The notes: generated from the letters alone by a model not told the origin. A DNA stretch of 64,000 nucleotides from Vesta saturnalis (GCA_036346205.1 JARFJB010001598.1:1903501-1967500); one strand, 5' to 3'. Counted from the stretch's first letter, positions 27,300 through 40,281 are shown. Numbers and translations are program-made.

Positions 27300-28622
27300 T
27301 TAAATTTTATAATGCTCCACTAGACCGTGTGCAAGATTGGAAGTAACAAGAATTTATTACAATCGCTTGCGTTAATATTTAGTGGTATGCATAAGCATTT
27401 GGAAATCACCTCATTTAAAGGCCAGAATTTGAAATTCGATAAATCTGAAACTACTAATATTCCAAGTTCTTTGGAATTTATAGGATACTCGTAAAAAGGT
27501 GAGCTTTTGCAAAACTGTTTCCCAATAATAAAAATATTTCTATCGTGATCAATTATTATATTGTGAATTTCCGCATTACTCCCAGATATATACCATGAAG
27601 TCTGTAAGAAATCCAATCGGAAGATTAGTAAGAGGCGAAATTCCTAGGTGATGGTCTTCATTAGTTTGGTCTAGAAATGACGCATTTGTCCTTCTGGGAG
27701 CATTTATTGGTCTAAGGATTACTCGACCTTGGACATATTCGTCCTGCACTATACAACATTCACATGTAGAGTATCCACTATGTGATTTTATACGTTTCAA
27801 AAAGGATCTCGCTGGAGCATCACAAACAAAACTATGTATCTTTATCACATATTTTTTATCTTCAATGCATACCCCTGTTACCAATATATCCTTCAATTCC
27901 TTCAAAAAATCATAACTTTCTAAAGGTAATGATTTAGACGTGCCACAAAAAATGCCAATGGGAAAAGGATTAGATTTGTAATCAACAACGATACCTAATA
28001 TAGGCCATAATTGAGTGCTTGTACTTTTAAGTGATGGGATTCCATCTATATTGAACGAAATATTTATTGTGCCTATATTATAATTTGGATGATTTATAAG
28101 AAAACTTTTTAATTGATTCAAAAGACCTAAATAGCAGTATTCACCACTATCTAATTTTTTGGTGTTTTTATTTTTTTTAATCTTTAATAGTGTACGGCAA
28201 TCTAACGGCAATTCCGGATGAAAAGGAGACAAACCATGAAGCAACGACGTCACTGCACTATGTGATACTTTAGATGTGGTAGCCCAATTCCTTAAGACTG
28301 TACTAACAGGTAGATTATTAGGTTCGCCAGTTAGGTAGATGGTTGAATATTTACATTACCTGCAACATTAAAATTGTGAACCGACTTCAAAAAAGTTAAA
28401 TGAAAGTTGTTTACTAAAATTTTCTGTGGAATTATTTGCTAAAGCAGTTTCATCATTGCTGACATCAGTTTTAGCGTCATTGGCTGCGACATTATTTATA
28501 ACGTTATTAACATCAAAAATTATCTGAACATGTTTAGAAATAAACTGATTATTTTCTTTTGCAACTTTTCTATATAATTGTCTATTACCTATAGTTTTAA
28601 TTTTTTGCTTAGAGCTACTCAT
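27300..28622 (-). pseudogene. tnp2-like DNA transposase with internal deletion
   Basis: The N-terminal part starts at 28622 (MSSSKQKIKTIGNRQLYRKV). Further down come LRNWA, LPLDCRTLL, GEYCYLGLLNQL, then NISFNIDGIPSLKSTSTQLW and PFPIGIFCGTSK. FVCDAPARSFLKRIKSHSGY, then CECC and NAPRRTNASF follow. This order is familiar from metazoan transposases resembling tnp2 (Transposase_21) proteins; the assignment is from memory and tentative. After GFLTDF the middle of the protein, normally several hundred residues, is missing, and the frame resumes at GSNAEIHNIIID for a C-terminal tail. A frame break also lies near 28255-28370. It is not functional as it stands. Confidence 0.6.
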
Positions 28623-28658
28623 GATGATTAAAAAACTATAAACTTTTACTAATTGAAA

Positions 28659-29745
28659 TTAGTTCATCTTCTTTAATTCTAAGGATTCCCTTTGTGGAAC
28701 ATACTTCAGCCACACTTTGATAATATCTTCAATCTCCTTATCTGTAAGTCCAGGAGCATTTGCTTTTAGAGCCTCTAAAACACAAGATATCATTATCAGC
28801 TAATCAAGAAAGTGATCTCAGTAACTTACGCAGTACAACAGTGTTCATGTAAAGATTCTGAAAAGTACTTTCCTCTCTTTTCCCATAAAAATTGAAATAC
28901 TTAGCCACACTATTTGTGAATAGTCTTTTTAATAATCCATTTACTTTGGATACTAGATCCTTCCCACAATTTGAAGATAAGTAATCACTCTAAGACAAAT
29001 TAAGCTTTAGTAATACATATTTCAAAAGTAGGGACTTAACTTACTATTATTCTGTGTTATTAGTGATTGCAGAGTTGACATGGACACCATTGATGAAGTA
29101 ACAGTACTATTACTAATGGATGAACATGGAGAAACATTAAATGTAATCCTTCTTGATTCATCTAAATGTTCGTCATTATCAAATTCTATAAATTTATTTA
29201 TGCAGTTATTAAAAAATTTGTATAAAAATTACCTTGGCTGTATGAAGAATTGTCACTACTGTTCTCATTAAATTTTGAGGATGTTGTACGAGGAGGTCTG
29301 GGTAAAGTATATCTTCTACTTAGATTTGTTGTTCCAATTACATCTTGGCTGCTGCCATCCGAATCGTCATCTATACATTTTTTTGGTGAATAACGTCGCC
29401 TTTTCTTATTAGCCACTTCTTCAACATCTGTTTGAACATTCGAAGCGTCTTCATCTAATTTAATTTTTTTTGAGCCTTTAATAACTGATCTGAAAATAAT
29501 TATTTTAGTAATGAAACAATTATTAATTTCATTTGCTTACCAACTTCAAAGAAACGGCGTTTAATTTTATAGAGAGGCCAGTCTTCTTGCGATGCATCAC
29601 TTCTTTCTAAAGCTGCATTGAAAGCTTTCTGCGTTTCGTATGGGGGCCAAAACACTTCTTTCTTTCGAGGTGTTAGCCAATTTTCTAACACAATAGCAAG
29701 TCCTCCGCCATTAGCATAATCGAACTCAACACCTAAAAAAGCCAT
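28659..29745 (-). pseudogene. DUF4806-type accessory protein, five exons
   Basis: Exons read as 29541-29745, 29233-29489, 29045-29185, 28830-28989 and 28659-28774, each with GT/AG-like borders. Exon 1 has LENWLTPRKKEVFWPPYETQ and WPLYKIKRRF. Exon 2 is Lys/Arg and Ser-rich (KKRRRYSPKK, TLPRPPRT). Exons 4-5 give the DUF4806 core (LLKRLFTNSVAKYFNFYGKR and LTDKEIEDIIKVWLKYVPQR). Such proteins often accompany tnp2-like transposases in insect genomes, and this one shares strand and probable element with the transposase downstream. By my reading the phases do not match at the exon 1-2 and 3-4 joins, so small indels or misjudged borders are likely. Function unknown. Confidence 0.65.
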
Positions 29746-30218
29746 TATGATGACTTCTGTGCCAAAAAATTAACATTATAAAATGTAATAAAACAAGCAT
29801 GTTTTGTATTACTTACCTTGACACACGTTGTTAAAAGAAAAGGAAATGAAAATCGTATTTTAAATCACTAAAGAAGTAAGGTTCACCTGTTAAAAGCACA
29901 GTTAAGAGAACACAAAAATGGCGTCTATTCGTGTAATGTAAAATTAGGTTAAAAGAGTCATGCGCGCCTCATATACTCGCTTTAAAACAATCATACGCGT
30001 GTGCTTACCGGGTTCAGTATATAAGAATGAGATACAAAAATTCTGCAACAATTTCTCTTTCGGAATTCTAGTTTATAAATTTTCATGTTATGTTTACAAT
30101 AATTATTTTTAAATTAAAAAAAAATAGTCGGCATTTTAAAAATAGATGTAATAATATTAAGTAGACGATTAATTAATAAACTGTAAAACATTGATTGGGG
30201 AACCGAGTGAATAAGAAG

Positions 30219-30283
<65 letters not shown>

Positions 30284-33012
30284 AAGTAGCTATGTAATTT
30301 GCATAGTGACGTTTTACTTTAGTTAGTACAAAATGGTACATTTCATTAAATAATTCTAGATAAGAATGATTAATAAACATTGAGGTGTTTGTAAAATTTA
30401 AATATTTCTTAATATAATTTAAATAATGTTAGTATAAGTAATCGACAGCACAGTACATTGAAGTATAGGATATGTTTGTTATCGTTTTGAGTTAATTCAA
30501 GTTTTCATTTAGTTTTGTAAGTTTATTTTTAAACAATATTCCCTGACGACATTTGATACAGGTTGTGGTTGACAGAAATAATGTTAAAACTAGATTTAGG
30601 CTGGTATCAATGTCGCAATTCACATGTACGCAGCCAAGTTTATTGAAAACATTCGTATTAGTGCGTTAAACTCATATTAGTGCAAAAATTATGAAAAAAA
30701 CAGAATAAGCACATTAGTGTGTAACTATAAAACATGAATCATGCAGCAGCTCTGGGATTATTGTGTGTAATCAACAGTTTATGACCTTAAACTAGTGAGT
30801 GACAACATTCCGACACTAGTCGTAGAAGAACTTATGAACCTACGAAAGTGGTAAAATAAATTAGTTTGTGACTTGAACATTAAGTTTAAACACTTACATT
30901 AACAGTTATTGTGTTTAAAAGTGTGAAATTTAACATTAAAATTATATAAACAATATGAGGTTATGTTTTATCCTCGCATAAAAATTTTTGTAGAAAGTAT
31001 TTTATATTGAGACAATTTATATAAAATAAATTAGTAGAGGCAAAAATAGTAAGGTAGCCTCAATTTTATGTTATAATTCCTTATATTTATGTCCATTTTG
31101 TTAATTTTAGTTTAAGAGTATTGGTAGAATTTAAATAATTTTCCTCTCAAATTGGCCGTAGGCGTGTTTAAGATGGATATTTGGTGTAGTAGTATCCCTA
31201 TTCATGTAAGGTAGTTTCAGGCCTGTAAAATTAATAGAATTAGTGTAAATTCAATAAATAAGTGTAAAAATTAACGTAGTTATTAAGTGTAGGAATTAGC
31301 ATTGTTTGGTTTCAAATTATAGATAAAATTATGTAGATTATGAAAATGTTTTAGATTTAAGAAATGTTAAACGAAAGTTATAGGGCTTCAAAGAAATATC
31401 GTAATGTAAAAATTACAGTAGCCAATCAGAATTCAGGAAATATTCTTCGTAACTATAAAAATTCATGATTTGGTTGTCGACCAAAATCATATAAATAAAG
31501 CTTTAGGTTCACAAACTCTTGATTTTCATCTTTGCAACAACTTGCCAAAGTAAGCTGTTCCAAATTTTGAAAATAATTTTAAACAAATTAACGTCACTTG
31601 TAAAATAACAAAGTGCGATTTAGTATCGGAAGTGTTAACGAAACAAGTGATAGTCTTTTGTCGAGAAATGATTAAATTAAGGAATTATTTTTTAAATTAA
31701 TTTTATTTAATATAATAAAGTTTATATATTATACGACTTTATTTTTGTAATAGCTGCTATCACGCGCAGCTTCAAGAATCGATGCAAATTTTGTCTTTAT
31801 GTATGTAGAACTGATGTAAATTTAAATATAATCCTACTGAGGTAAACTTTTATTTATGTATTTAAATAAAATTAATAATAATTTTAATTACATATTTACC
31901 TTTGAACTTATTCGTTCATAAAAAAACTTATAATAAATTAAGGTTAGTTTACCTTTTTTAAATTTCAAATCGGAGGTTTTCGATTAGTTATAAAATATTT
32001 CCAGTTTCGACTTTGTTTGTTTTAAATTTATACTGTAAATGTTGGTATGGATATTTAATTGTGTTTCTAGTGCTTTTATCATTATACACTTTTTATCAAA
32101 AGTGTGTTTAATTTACAACAACTTCAACGATCCATGCTTTTCAAAATTTATATTGAATTTAATTAAAGAAGAAGTGATGAGCCTAAAAATAAAAGATTCG
32201 TCAATATTCTAATAACAATAGTAAAACTTACCTAAATGAATAAGCTGTTCATTTAAAAGAAAATTTGGATGTTCGAGGAGCAGAGTTGCAGTTCGCAGGA
32301 GCTGTTGTCTTCAATCAACTTCAATAGCAGTAACCCACAAAAGGAGGACATTGTATGTGAGTACTTTATTGTTGAAATTGATACTTTATTGTTATGTTCA
32401 TAATTTCTATCCTTTATAATAATCTTGATGTGCAACAACAGGTATGCATGTCCCAAGGGAATGTTATTTGTTCTAAAATCTTAAACGTTTTATATTAATA
32501 TTGTTGGTTATTCAAACGTAGTTATACTTACTTGTATGTCGAATTTCATTTTAGTTGTAGTCAAATCATATGTTTGCGTATTCACAGCGCATGCCTACGT
32601 ATACTTTTAAAAGAATTTTGTTATGTACAGGGTGTAACACAGGTATTAATGCGAATTAAAAATTATAATTCAATTTACTTAATCAATTTATATAATATAA
32701 AAATCATATTAATCATATTAACTATGATTATTGTATTCAAACAATCAAAATAATTCAAAGTAATAATCATTTATTTTATAATATTAAAAGTAGAGTTTCT
32801 TCTAAATTTTGATCCCTATCCCCTTTGATGAGTCTCATTGTTCTACCGATGAAGTATTATTTTTTTTGTTTTAAGAGTTTTAGCCGATAATAAATAAATA
32901 ATTAATATTAATATTAAACAAAATAACTATATAATATTAAAATATTAATTAAAATATAATTAAAGTACGTAGAGTATTTAATTAAAGGGGGGGGGGGGTG
33001 TTAAATTCAGTA
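29746..33012. other. AT-rich non-coding stretch
   Basis: Over 3 kb with no credible gene. The frame at 32253-32456 has no domain. It includes a (TA)n tract at 30217-30279, an ACAGGGTGTAACAC word near 32627 that resembles ends of Tc1/mariner-type repeats, and TTAAA-G12 at 32982-32998. Confidence 0.5.
30217..30279. repeat. (TA)n microsatellite
   Basis: About 63 bp of pure TA repeat. Confidence 0.97.
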
Positions 33013-33181
<169 letters not shown>

Positions 33182-33183
<2 letters not shown>

Positions 33184-34328
33184 CTATTTAGATTTCACAA
33201 GTATTAATGTTTAAACAAGACATTTTTCTTTAAAACTTGTGTAAATAAACGTACAATTAATTCAACGTTTCGGGAACGTCCTTTGTTCCCTTTGTCAAGA
33301 ACTTATTTGACAATTACAGAAATTGAAATAAGGTAACTATTTTAACAAGTACAAAATATGAAACAAGGTAACTAATTTAAATTTAATCTGGACGATTGTG
33401 TTTGACTTCGGGTAGTAGGTCTAGTACATGATGTAGAAGATGCAGAAGTGGGGACGCCAGGAATAGTTGCAGCATAAGAGTTTGAAATTTCTGGAAGATT
33501 TGGAGTTGGTTGAAATGTAGAATCAACTTGTTTAATGATATTCTTCCAAATTTGTGGCATTCTAGAAGTGTCATCTCGTTTATTGAGGGCGTTTGGTCTT
33601 CTTTCAATTTCAACTGCTTCTCTAATAATTCTTTCTTGTAAGGTATATAGAGGTGCAATTAAACGGATATTGTTGGTATTAATTTGGTGTCCTGTATCTA
33701 AATGATGTGCAGCTAAAGACGATGAAGGATTGTGCTGCTTAATTGCTAGTTGGTGTTCATCGGCTCTCGCACATAATATTCTGTTAGTTTGTCCTATATA
33801 AGTTCTTCGACAGTTGTTGCACGGTATCTCATACACTCCTTGGCTTTCATTAGGAATTTTGTCTTTGGGGTTTCTTAAAAGTTGGGACAAAGTTGAATGT
33901 GGTTTGAATACCGGTCTGAAGTCGTTTTTGGGAAATTTGTTTGCTATTCTGTCTGTAATTCCCTTTATATAAGGTAGAATAACAGGAATATTTCGTTCAT
34001 TGTTTGACAAGTTATTATTTCTTGGTCTTTTTATTTCGTTGGTAATTTTTAATATTTCTTGATCTTTGTATCCATTTTGAATTAGTATTTTATTAATAGT
34101 CTTCATCTCTTCCGTTTTAGAATTTTGGTCAGATAAGTGGTAAGAGCGGTATATCAAGGATTTCATAACGCTACGTAATTGACCAGGATGGTGATGTGAG
34201 AGAGAGTTCAAGTATCTATTCGTATGTGTTGGTTTTCGATAAACTTTGTGTGTAAATTTACCATTAGGAAGTCTTGTTATTAGGGTGTCCAAAAAAGGGA
34301 GTGAATTATTTTCTTCAACTTCCAATTA
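33182..34328 (-). mobile_element. PLE family B, 5'-truncated inverted copy
   Basis: An intact 317-codon frame (33372-34325, -) encodes the C-terminal third of a Penelope-like protein. It has LPFLDTL, YRKPTHTNRYLNS and SHHHPGQLRSVMKSL linkers, then the GIY-YIG nuclease (GVYEIPCNNCRRTYIGQTNR, ADEHQLAI, IREAVEIERRPNAL), ending Ser/Thr-rich with RSQTQSSRLNLN. The 3' UTR and terminal repeat follow to 33182. It starts abruptly at MEVEENN, at the junction with the plus copy. It lacks the reverse transcriptase and is almost identical to the matching part of the plus copy, indicating one recent insertion event. Confidence 0.85.
33267..33298 (-). ncRNA. Hammerhead-like core (PLE B)
   Basis: Minus strand: TTGACAAA, a 6-bp GGGAAC/GTTCCC hairpin, then GAAACGTT. 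Same motif as 36954-36985. Confidence 0.45.
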
Positions 34329-34339
34329 ATTAATTGAAT

Positions 34340-37045
34340 TAATTGTACGTTTATTTACACAAGTTTTAAAGAAAAAATGTCTTGTTTAAACATTAATACT
34401 TATGGAAATCTAAATAGAAACATAATATTCCTATACGGAGAAGAAACTTTGAATACCATCAAGATTTACAAAAAGCTACGTATCAAAAAATGTGAAACAC
34501 TTACTAATTTAACTTTTTTAAAGCGTTGTCGTGACAATAAAATAATACCCAAGGGATTTAAATTAAAACCAAGACCAGATATTAATGGTTCTTATAAGAT
34601 TTTATTCAAAACAAGCCTTGCCCTTTCAAGAAAAGCGATTGCCAATGAAAGGGTTAAACTTGACTATCTCAACCGTACCCTTTATGACACCTTCCAAACT
34701 TTACATGCTAGCAAAATTCACCCTTTCATATTCGATACGTGGATCGTCTCATTGAAATTACTGTAGAATCGTCCTTGATGATAAAAACTAACCGACAAAA
34801 ACAAAAATTTGAACGTCTGTCTCATACTTCGCAGGCAAATAATGTAGAACCGTTAAGGTCAGTACGCAATTTCAGTGACAAAGAATTTAATAATATTCTG
34901 AATGTTTTAGGGAAAGGGTTTAATTTTGCCATCACTCCTAAATGGATTCCCGTAGAAAACATCATCACCAACGTAGAATACGCCTTAAAGGATACTGAAT
35001 CTACGGTCGCTGACGAAATTAGGCGCAACGTAGCACGCATTCTTCAGAACTGCAAACTTCCCAAACAAAATATCACCAAACAAGACCTCCAAATGTTAAA
35101 CCAAATCAAAATGACGACCAAATATTAATACTACCCGCTGACAAAGGAAACGCTACTGTCATTGTCAACTCTCAAGACTATCACCACAAGATGTCTGAAC
35201 TGCTAACTTCTTCAGAATATAAGAAAAATCAGTGCAATCCTACCACTTACATAGAAAAAACAACAAAATCTATCATTAATTCTACAAAATTAGACAAAGA
35301 AACAAAACAGAAACTAATTCCAAGAGAGAAGAGTTCAAGAATCCCCAAAATATACGGACTCCCAAAAATACATAAGGAAAACTGGCCATTACGCCCTATC
35401 GTCAGTGCATTCAATTCTCCGACTCATGACCTTGCTCATTATCTAGCAAAAATTATTCAACCGATTTGTGAAAATGCTGTATCCTACATCAAAAACTCTT
35501 ATGATTTTCTACGCAAACTCAAAATTGTACCCTTGGCTCCAAATGACATTTTAGTTAGCTTCGACATAACGTCACTTTTCACCAAAATACCTATTGAAGA
35601 CACGATGAAAATTTTAGAAGAAAAACACTCAATAAACCAAGACATACTCAAATTGTTAAACCACTGCATGCACTCAACCTATTTTACACACAAAGGACAA
35701 TTCTACAAGCAAATTCAAGGAACACCTATGGGCTCGCCACTCTCTCCAGCTTTTGCGAATGTATATATGGAACATTTTGAAACCATTGCTTTAAATTCTG
35801 CAGATTTAAAACCTAAATGTTGGTTTCGTTATGTTGACGACACATTTGTAGTTTGCCCCATGGAAAAGGAAACTTGAACCATTTTCTAGGACATATTAAC
35901 AACATTCACGACAACGTCAAATTTACTATGGAAGTTGAAGAAAATAATTCACTCCCTTTTTTGGACACCCTAATAACAAGACTTCCTAATGGTAAATTTA
36001 CACACAAAGTTTATCGAAAACCAACACATACGAATAGATACTTGAACTCTCTCTCACATCACCATCCTGGTCAATTACGTAGCGTTATGAAATCCTTGAT
36101 ATACCGGTCTTACCACTTATCTGACCAAAATTCTAAAACGGAAGAGACGAAGACTATTAATAAAATACTAATTCAAAATGGATACAAAGATCAAGAAATA
36201 TTAAAATTACCAACGAAATAAAAGACCAAGAAATAATAACTTGTCAAACAATGAACGAAAAATTCTTGTTATTCTACCTTATATAAAGGGAATTACAGAC
36301 AGAATAGCAAACAAATTTCCCAAAAACGACTTCAGACCGGTATTCAAACCACATTCAACTTTGTCCCAACTTTTAAGAAACCCCAAAGACAAAATTCCTA
36401 ATGAAAGCCAAGGAGTGTATGAGATACCGTGCAACAACTGTCGAAGAACTTATATAGGACAAACTAACAGAATATTATGTGCGAGAGCCGATGAACACCA
36501 ACTAGCAATTAAGCAGCACAATCCTTCATCGTCTTTAGCTGCACATCATTTAGATACAGGACACCAAATTAATACCAACAATATGCGTTTAATTGCACCT
36601 CTATATACCTTACAAGAAAGAATGATTAGAGAAGCAGTTGAAATTGAAAGAAGACCAAACGCCGTCCATAAACGAGATGACACTTCTAGAATGCCACAAA
36701 TTTGGAAGAATATCATTAAACAAGTTGATTCTACATTTCAACCAACTCCAAATCTTCCAGAAATTTCAAACTCTTATGCTGCAACTATTCCTGGCGTCCC
36801 CACTTCTGCACCTTCTACATCACATACTAGACCAACTACCCGAAGTCAAACACACTCGTCCAGATTAAATTTAAATTAGTTACCTTGTTTCATATTTTGT
36901 ACTTGTTAAAAATAGTTACCTTATTTCAATTTCTGTAATTGTCAAATAAATTCTTGACAAAGGGAACAAAGGACGTTCCCGAAACGTTGAATTAATTGTA
37001 CGTTTATTTACACAAGTTTTAAAGAAAAAATGTCTTGTTTAAATA
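34340..37045 (+). pseudogene. PLE family B, near full-length element
   Basis: The element begins and ends with the same ~50-bp terminal repeat (34340-34389; 36997-37045; first words AATTGTACGTTTATTTACAC). Coding parts: N-terminal ORF 34377-34766; linker 34739-35128; reverse transcriptase about 35130-35875 with PADKGNATVIVNSQDY, IPREKSSRIPKIYGLPKIH, VSFDITSLFTKI, GTPMGSPLSPAFANVYM and intact catalytic RYVDDTFVV; then 35853-36221 and 36241-36879 with GVYEIPCNNC and TYIGQTNR of the GIY-YIG nuclease. At least four frameshifts separate these (near 34750, 35120, 35870, 36210). All catalytic motifs are present in some frame, so decay is recent. PLE proteins reverse transcribe element RNA at a nicked target. 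Confidence 0.88.
36954..36985 (+). ncRNA. Hammerhead-like core (PLE B)
   Basis: TTGACAAA, a perfect 6-bp GGGAAC/GTTCCC hairpin, then GAAA. A CGT...ACG stem closed by A-U follows, with TTT at the expected cleavage site (about 36982-37012). Only the core G after TGAC is replaced by A. It is the best-preserved candidate of this PLE family. Confidence 0.5.
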
Positions 37046-37066
37046 TATATATATATATATATATAT
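37045..37066. repeat. (AT)n microsatellite
   Basis: Short AT tract directly after the PLE terminal repeat. Confidence 0.9.
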
Positions 37067-37238
37067 TTGAAAATATTTTTATGAGCCATTAATGACGAAT
37101 ATAACCGTAAGCATGACGTCATTTTTATGTAGTCATAGAGACGTCATTAAATCTAAGTCATATGAACGTCATTTTTTGGCCAATGAACCAAAAACTCACC
37201 TTAATATAACGTCATTGTAACGTGTTCATATTTGCTGG

Positions 37239-37863
37239 ATTAGAGGTATTTGTTTATAACTTTTGAGTGCTAAAAATTTAGAAACTACACAGATTGCAAA
37301 ATAAAGGTTAGAGCATATTTATCTTGGTTTTATCTTTCTTTTATCTTCAAAAAATGAAAATATTAATACAAAAATTACAAAACAACAAAAAATTGGTGTG
37401 ATTTCCTGCAAGGATGGGGTAATACTGCCACCACTTACAAGCAAAAATAGCAATAGCTATTTGTGTATTAAGAGCGGAAAGTGCTACTTTGCCGCTTGAG
37501 ATAAAACTTTATCGAAAGCGGAAAAGAGCTTTCCTCTCGAATTACACACAAGATTTTTTCTACAATCACACGATACTAAATTTTCTGAATGTTTTTTAAC
37601 TTTTCTTGACAGGCACCAAGTTTTAAAAAAGTCTGTACTTACTAATTTTTATAGTGTTTTTTGGATTTTTCTCACACTTTTTGCATTTTATTAGAACACA
37701 ATACAGATGTTAAATTTTAAACACTAGAAACTGGTTGGAACTTAAAGATAGAATACACAAATAACTAAAAACTAACCATTCATTTACTAATCATGTTAAA
37801 ATTAAATGTACAATTTTGACAATTGTTAATGTTTATGCAAATGGTGGTAGTTCAAAAAAATTG
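37239..37863. other. No recognisable gene
   Basis: AT-rich spacer between the DNA transposon end and the tyrosine-recombinase relic. Nothing seen. Confidence 0.5.
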
Positions 37864-38610
37864 GAGCCGTTACAAATATTTTCTTGTACTTGAGATGTAG
37901 ATTGACCGAATATTTTTTTAAACGTTTCTATTTTAATAGTAATCGAACCGTCAATATAACCTTCAGCAAGATTACTATTTTCCATCCTCCGTGTTTTTTC
38001 AGTTGTATCAAATCACCATCACCATCTACTAATAAAGTAGCAGAACTACGGCGAAAACAATGCCCGGTGTATGAATTGTGACTCGGTAGGTTCAAATATT
38101 TGGCAATATTACTAGGGATTTTACAAATGATATTCATTCCTACACGTTGATTTGTACACCTTCCTTTGGAATAACGGAAGAATAAACGACGTTCTAAACT
38201 ATTATTTTGACATTATTTTCTTAAATCTATGTATTTTTTACAGTATGTATCATAATCTATAGCGTTTTCTGTTTTATCAATGATTATTGTAAAAATGCAA
38301 CTTTGGTTTGTTTTTGAATTGGGAACGGGTATTATTAAGAGATGTTCCTTGTACTCTATATAAATTGTTAGTTTTACTAACTCATCTAGCCATCTAGCTC
38401 TAGCAACACCCATAAACAAGACGACCTACAAACCAATCTAAATATTAAATGTGTACCTACATTTTAAATAGCATTAGAATCTCACTTACCAAATAAATAT
38501 TCTTCATCAGGCGCACTGCGAATAAACTCCTCAATGCTATCTCTTGATAATGTTAAAGATTTTTTCGCTTTGTATCCCACTGATTGTTTTTTAAAAATGC
38601 AATCAATTTT
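37864..38610 (-). pseudogene. Tyrosine recombinase relic, HxxR intact
   Basis: Pieces on the minus strand give the C-terminal half of a Crypton-like tyrosine recombinase. A first exon ends with GYKAKKSLTLSRDSIEEF and GTAAGT (about 38487-38600). The next starts GVARARWLDELVKL after a short intron. Then come GKIPSN-like CKIPSNIAKYLNLP, TGHCFRRSSATLLVD (catalytic His-x-x-Arg), KKHGGW and, after a frameshift near 37980, AEGYID with the catalytic Tyr. A small insertion disturbs the first catalytic Arg region (ARARWLDEL versus CRREEL in the paralogue at 47056-48200). Such enzymes integrate circular intermediates through a Tyr-linked strand exchange. Confidence 0.75.
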
Positions 38611-38629
38611 TTATTTAAGGAGCGATTTT

Positions 38630-39040
38630 CAATGATAGTAGAACAGGGGCACTTGCGCTGCCATCTTAGATTTTGTAATATCACAAGCCCCGCTCCCTGG
38701 GACACCTTCCCCTCCACTTCTTATACTCGCCTACGTGGGAGACGTGTATTTTGAGGGTAGGGTCGTTTTCCTTTCGGGGTCAATTTTCAACCCTTGAGAG
38801 GAGTTGAGCCCCTAATTGAGGTCCCTTTTGGCAGTATTGTGAGCCTTTTTGGCTGTATACCCCTTGAAGGTTAGACAATTGCGCGTACATGCAGTGTTCT
38901 TATTGGAAGGATTAAAACTAGGCCACGCCTCACTTTTAACCGATCGGTCGTGCGTGCATTCACCTCTGACTTCTGATTGGTCCTTAGCCCCACCACTCAG
39001 CCGCTGTGCTCTAATTGGAGGACTAAGTCTGTGCATTCTG
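38630..39040. other. GC-richer non-coding block
   Basis: Compositionally unlike its surroundings (CCCCGCTCCCTGGGACACC, GGGTAGGGTCG...). Open frames occur on both strands but neither shows a domain. It may be the terminal region of a large element. Confidence 0.35.
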
Positions 39041-39044
39041 ATTG

Positions 39045-39530
39045 GTTATGGCGGGAAATTTGATTTGTATTTGGATTTAAGTGTCTGCAGGTTATGGCTG
39101 GAAATATGTATCTGTATTATAATAAGGGTATAATGCTAACTTGTAATACATATGTAGGGCTTAGCAACTTACTTTCAAGCCCTCGACCAAAAATTTGAAT
39201 TTGTTTGTGACGCCATCTATGAGGGGAAATCTGAACTTGTATTATAATAATAATGAGGCTTAATGCTAACTTATAAGACAGACATAGGGTTTCGCAACTT
39301 ACTTACTTTCGGGTCGTAGCCCCTGGCCCCTTGGCGGATAATTTGAATTTGGATTTGTATTTAAGTGTTTACATTCGGAGTACTTATTGCGAGAAATTTG
39401 AGCTTGTATTCTAATAAGGGACCTATTGCTAGCTTATAAGACAAAACATAGGAAACTGTGTTAGGGCCTGCGCCCCCCTGTCGTGGCGCTTGTTGGGAAA
39501 TTTGAATAGTAGGTAGGGTTGGAGACTTTT
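39045..39530. repeat. Three degenerate ~160-bp tandem units
   Basis: A unit containing GAAATTTGAATTTG..., a TTGTATTATAATAAGGG word, GCTAACTTATAAGAC and AACATAGGGTTT / GCAACTTACTT recurs three times, near 39045, 39210 and 39370, with considerable divergence. Confidence 0.7.
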
Positions 39531-39534
39531 GGAA

Positions 39535-39690
39535 CATACCACATTTCCAAGGCCCCATATTTCCAAGGTTACCACAATTTCAAGGTCCTACCCGCCCAAG
39601 GTTACGCAGTAAGTAGGTTATGCGTGCACACAACTTTCCCAAGGTCGCACGTTTTCAAGATTACCACACTGTAAGGTGTAAAAAATACGA
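39535..39690. repeat. Short-period TTTCCAAGG repeats
   Basis: Words such as CACATTTCCAAGG, CATATTTCCAAGGTTACC, AATTTCAAGGTCC and CTTTCCCAAGGTC recur every 18-25 bp. Confidence 0.6.
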
Positions 39691-40204
39691 AGGTCACTAA
39701 CACCCAACAAATTCTCATGGATATTTGCGCACCCTACCTACTCAGATAGACATCTCACTTTTTCAAGGTTTGCTCATGTAATTTTTTACACTTCTTTGAT
39801 ACCACACTTAGAACCAAATTAAAAAAAGATAATTATATGCTAATATATTTATTTGTTGTATGTACAAATGTAATCAGTGTATTATTCAGATATATGAATT
39901 TCTCTAGGAATAATGCATTTTGATTTAGTACAAGTGCAAAAGATCCTTTCCACTTCTGTATCATTTCACCTGCGAAGACGTGGTGCAAGTAATTGAGTGT
40001 ACATGCAGTGCGGTGCCCATCGGAGATGCTGCTATAGCGGAGTGTCAGATGACCGCCATTGGTTTATTCAAACTCCACACATGAAGCATTCAACCGTATC
40101 GTCTGAAGATGCTCCCCTAGAGGACTAGCAGATGTTCATCAACGGTACATTATGGTATACCATCACAGTATGATTGATATATTTGAGCATATACACCGTG
40201 TGGT

Positions 40205-40281
40205 GTATATCTGTCTGTCTGTCCGTCTGTCTGTATGTCTGTCTGTCTGTATGTCTACCTGTCTATTTGTCTGTCTGTCGC
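40205..40281. repeat. (CTGT)n microsatellite
   Basis: About 75 bp of CTGT/CTGTATGT repeats, next to a GTGTATATCTG word. Confidence 0.95.

Noticed and set aside
32253..32456. 67-codon minus-strand ORF as a small gene
   Set aside because: No domain, AT-driven composition, no splice or promoter support.
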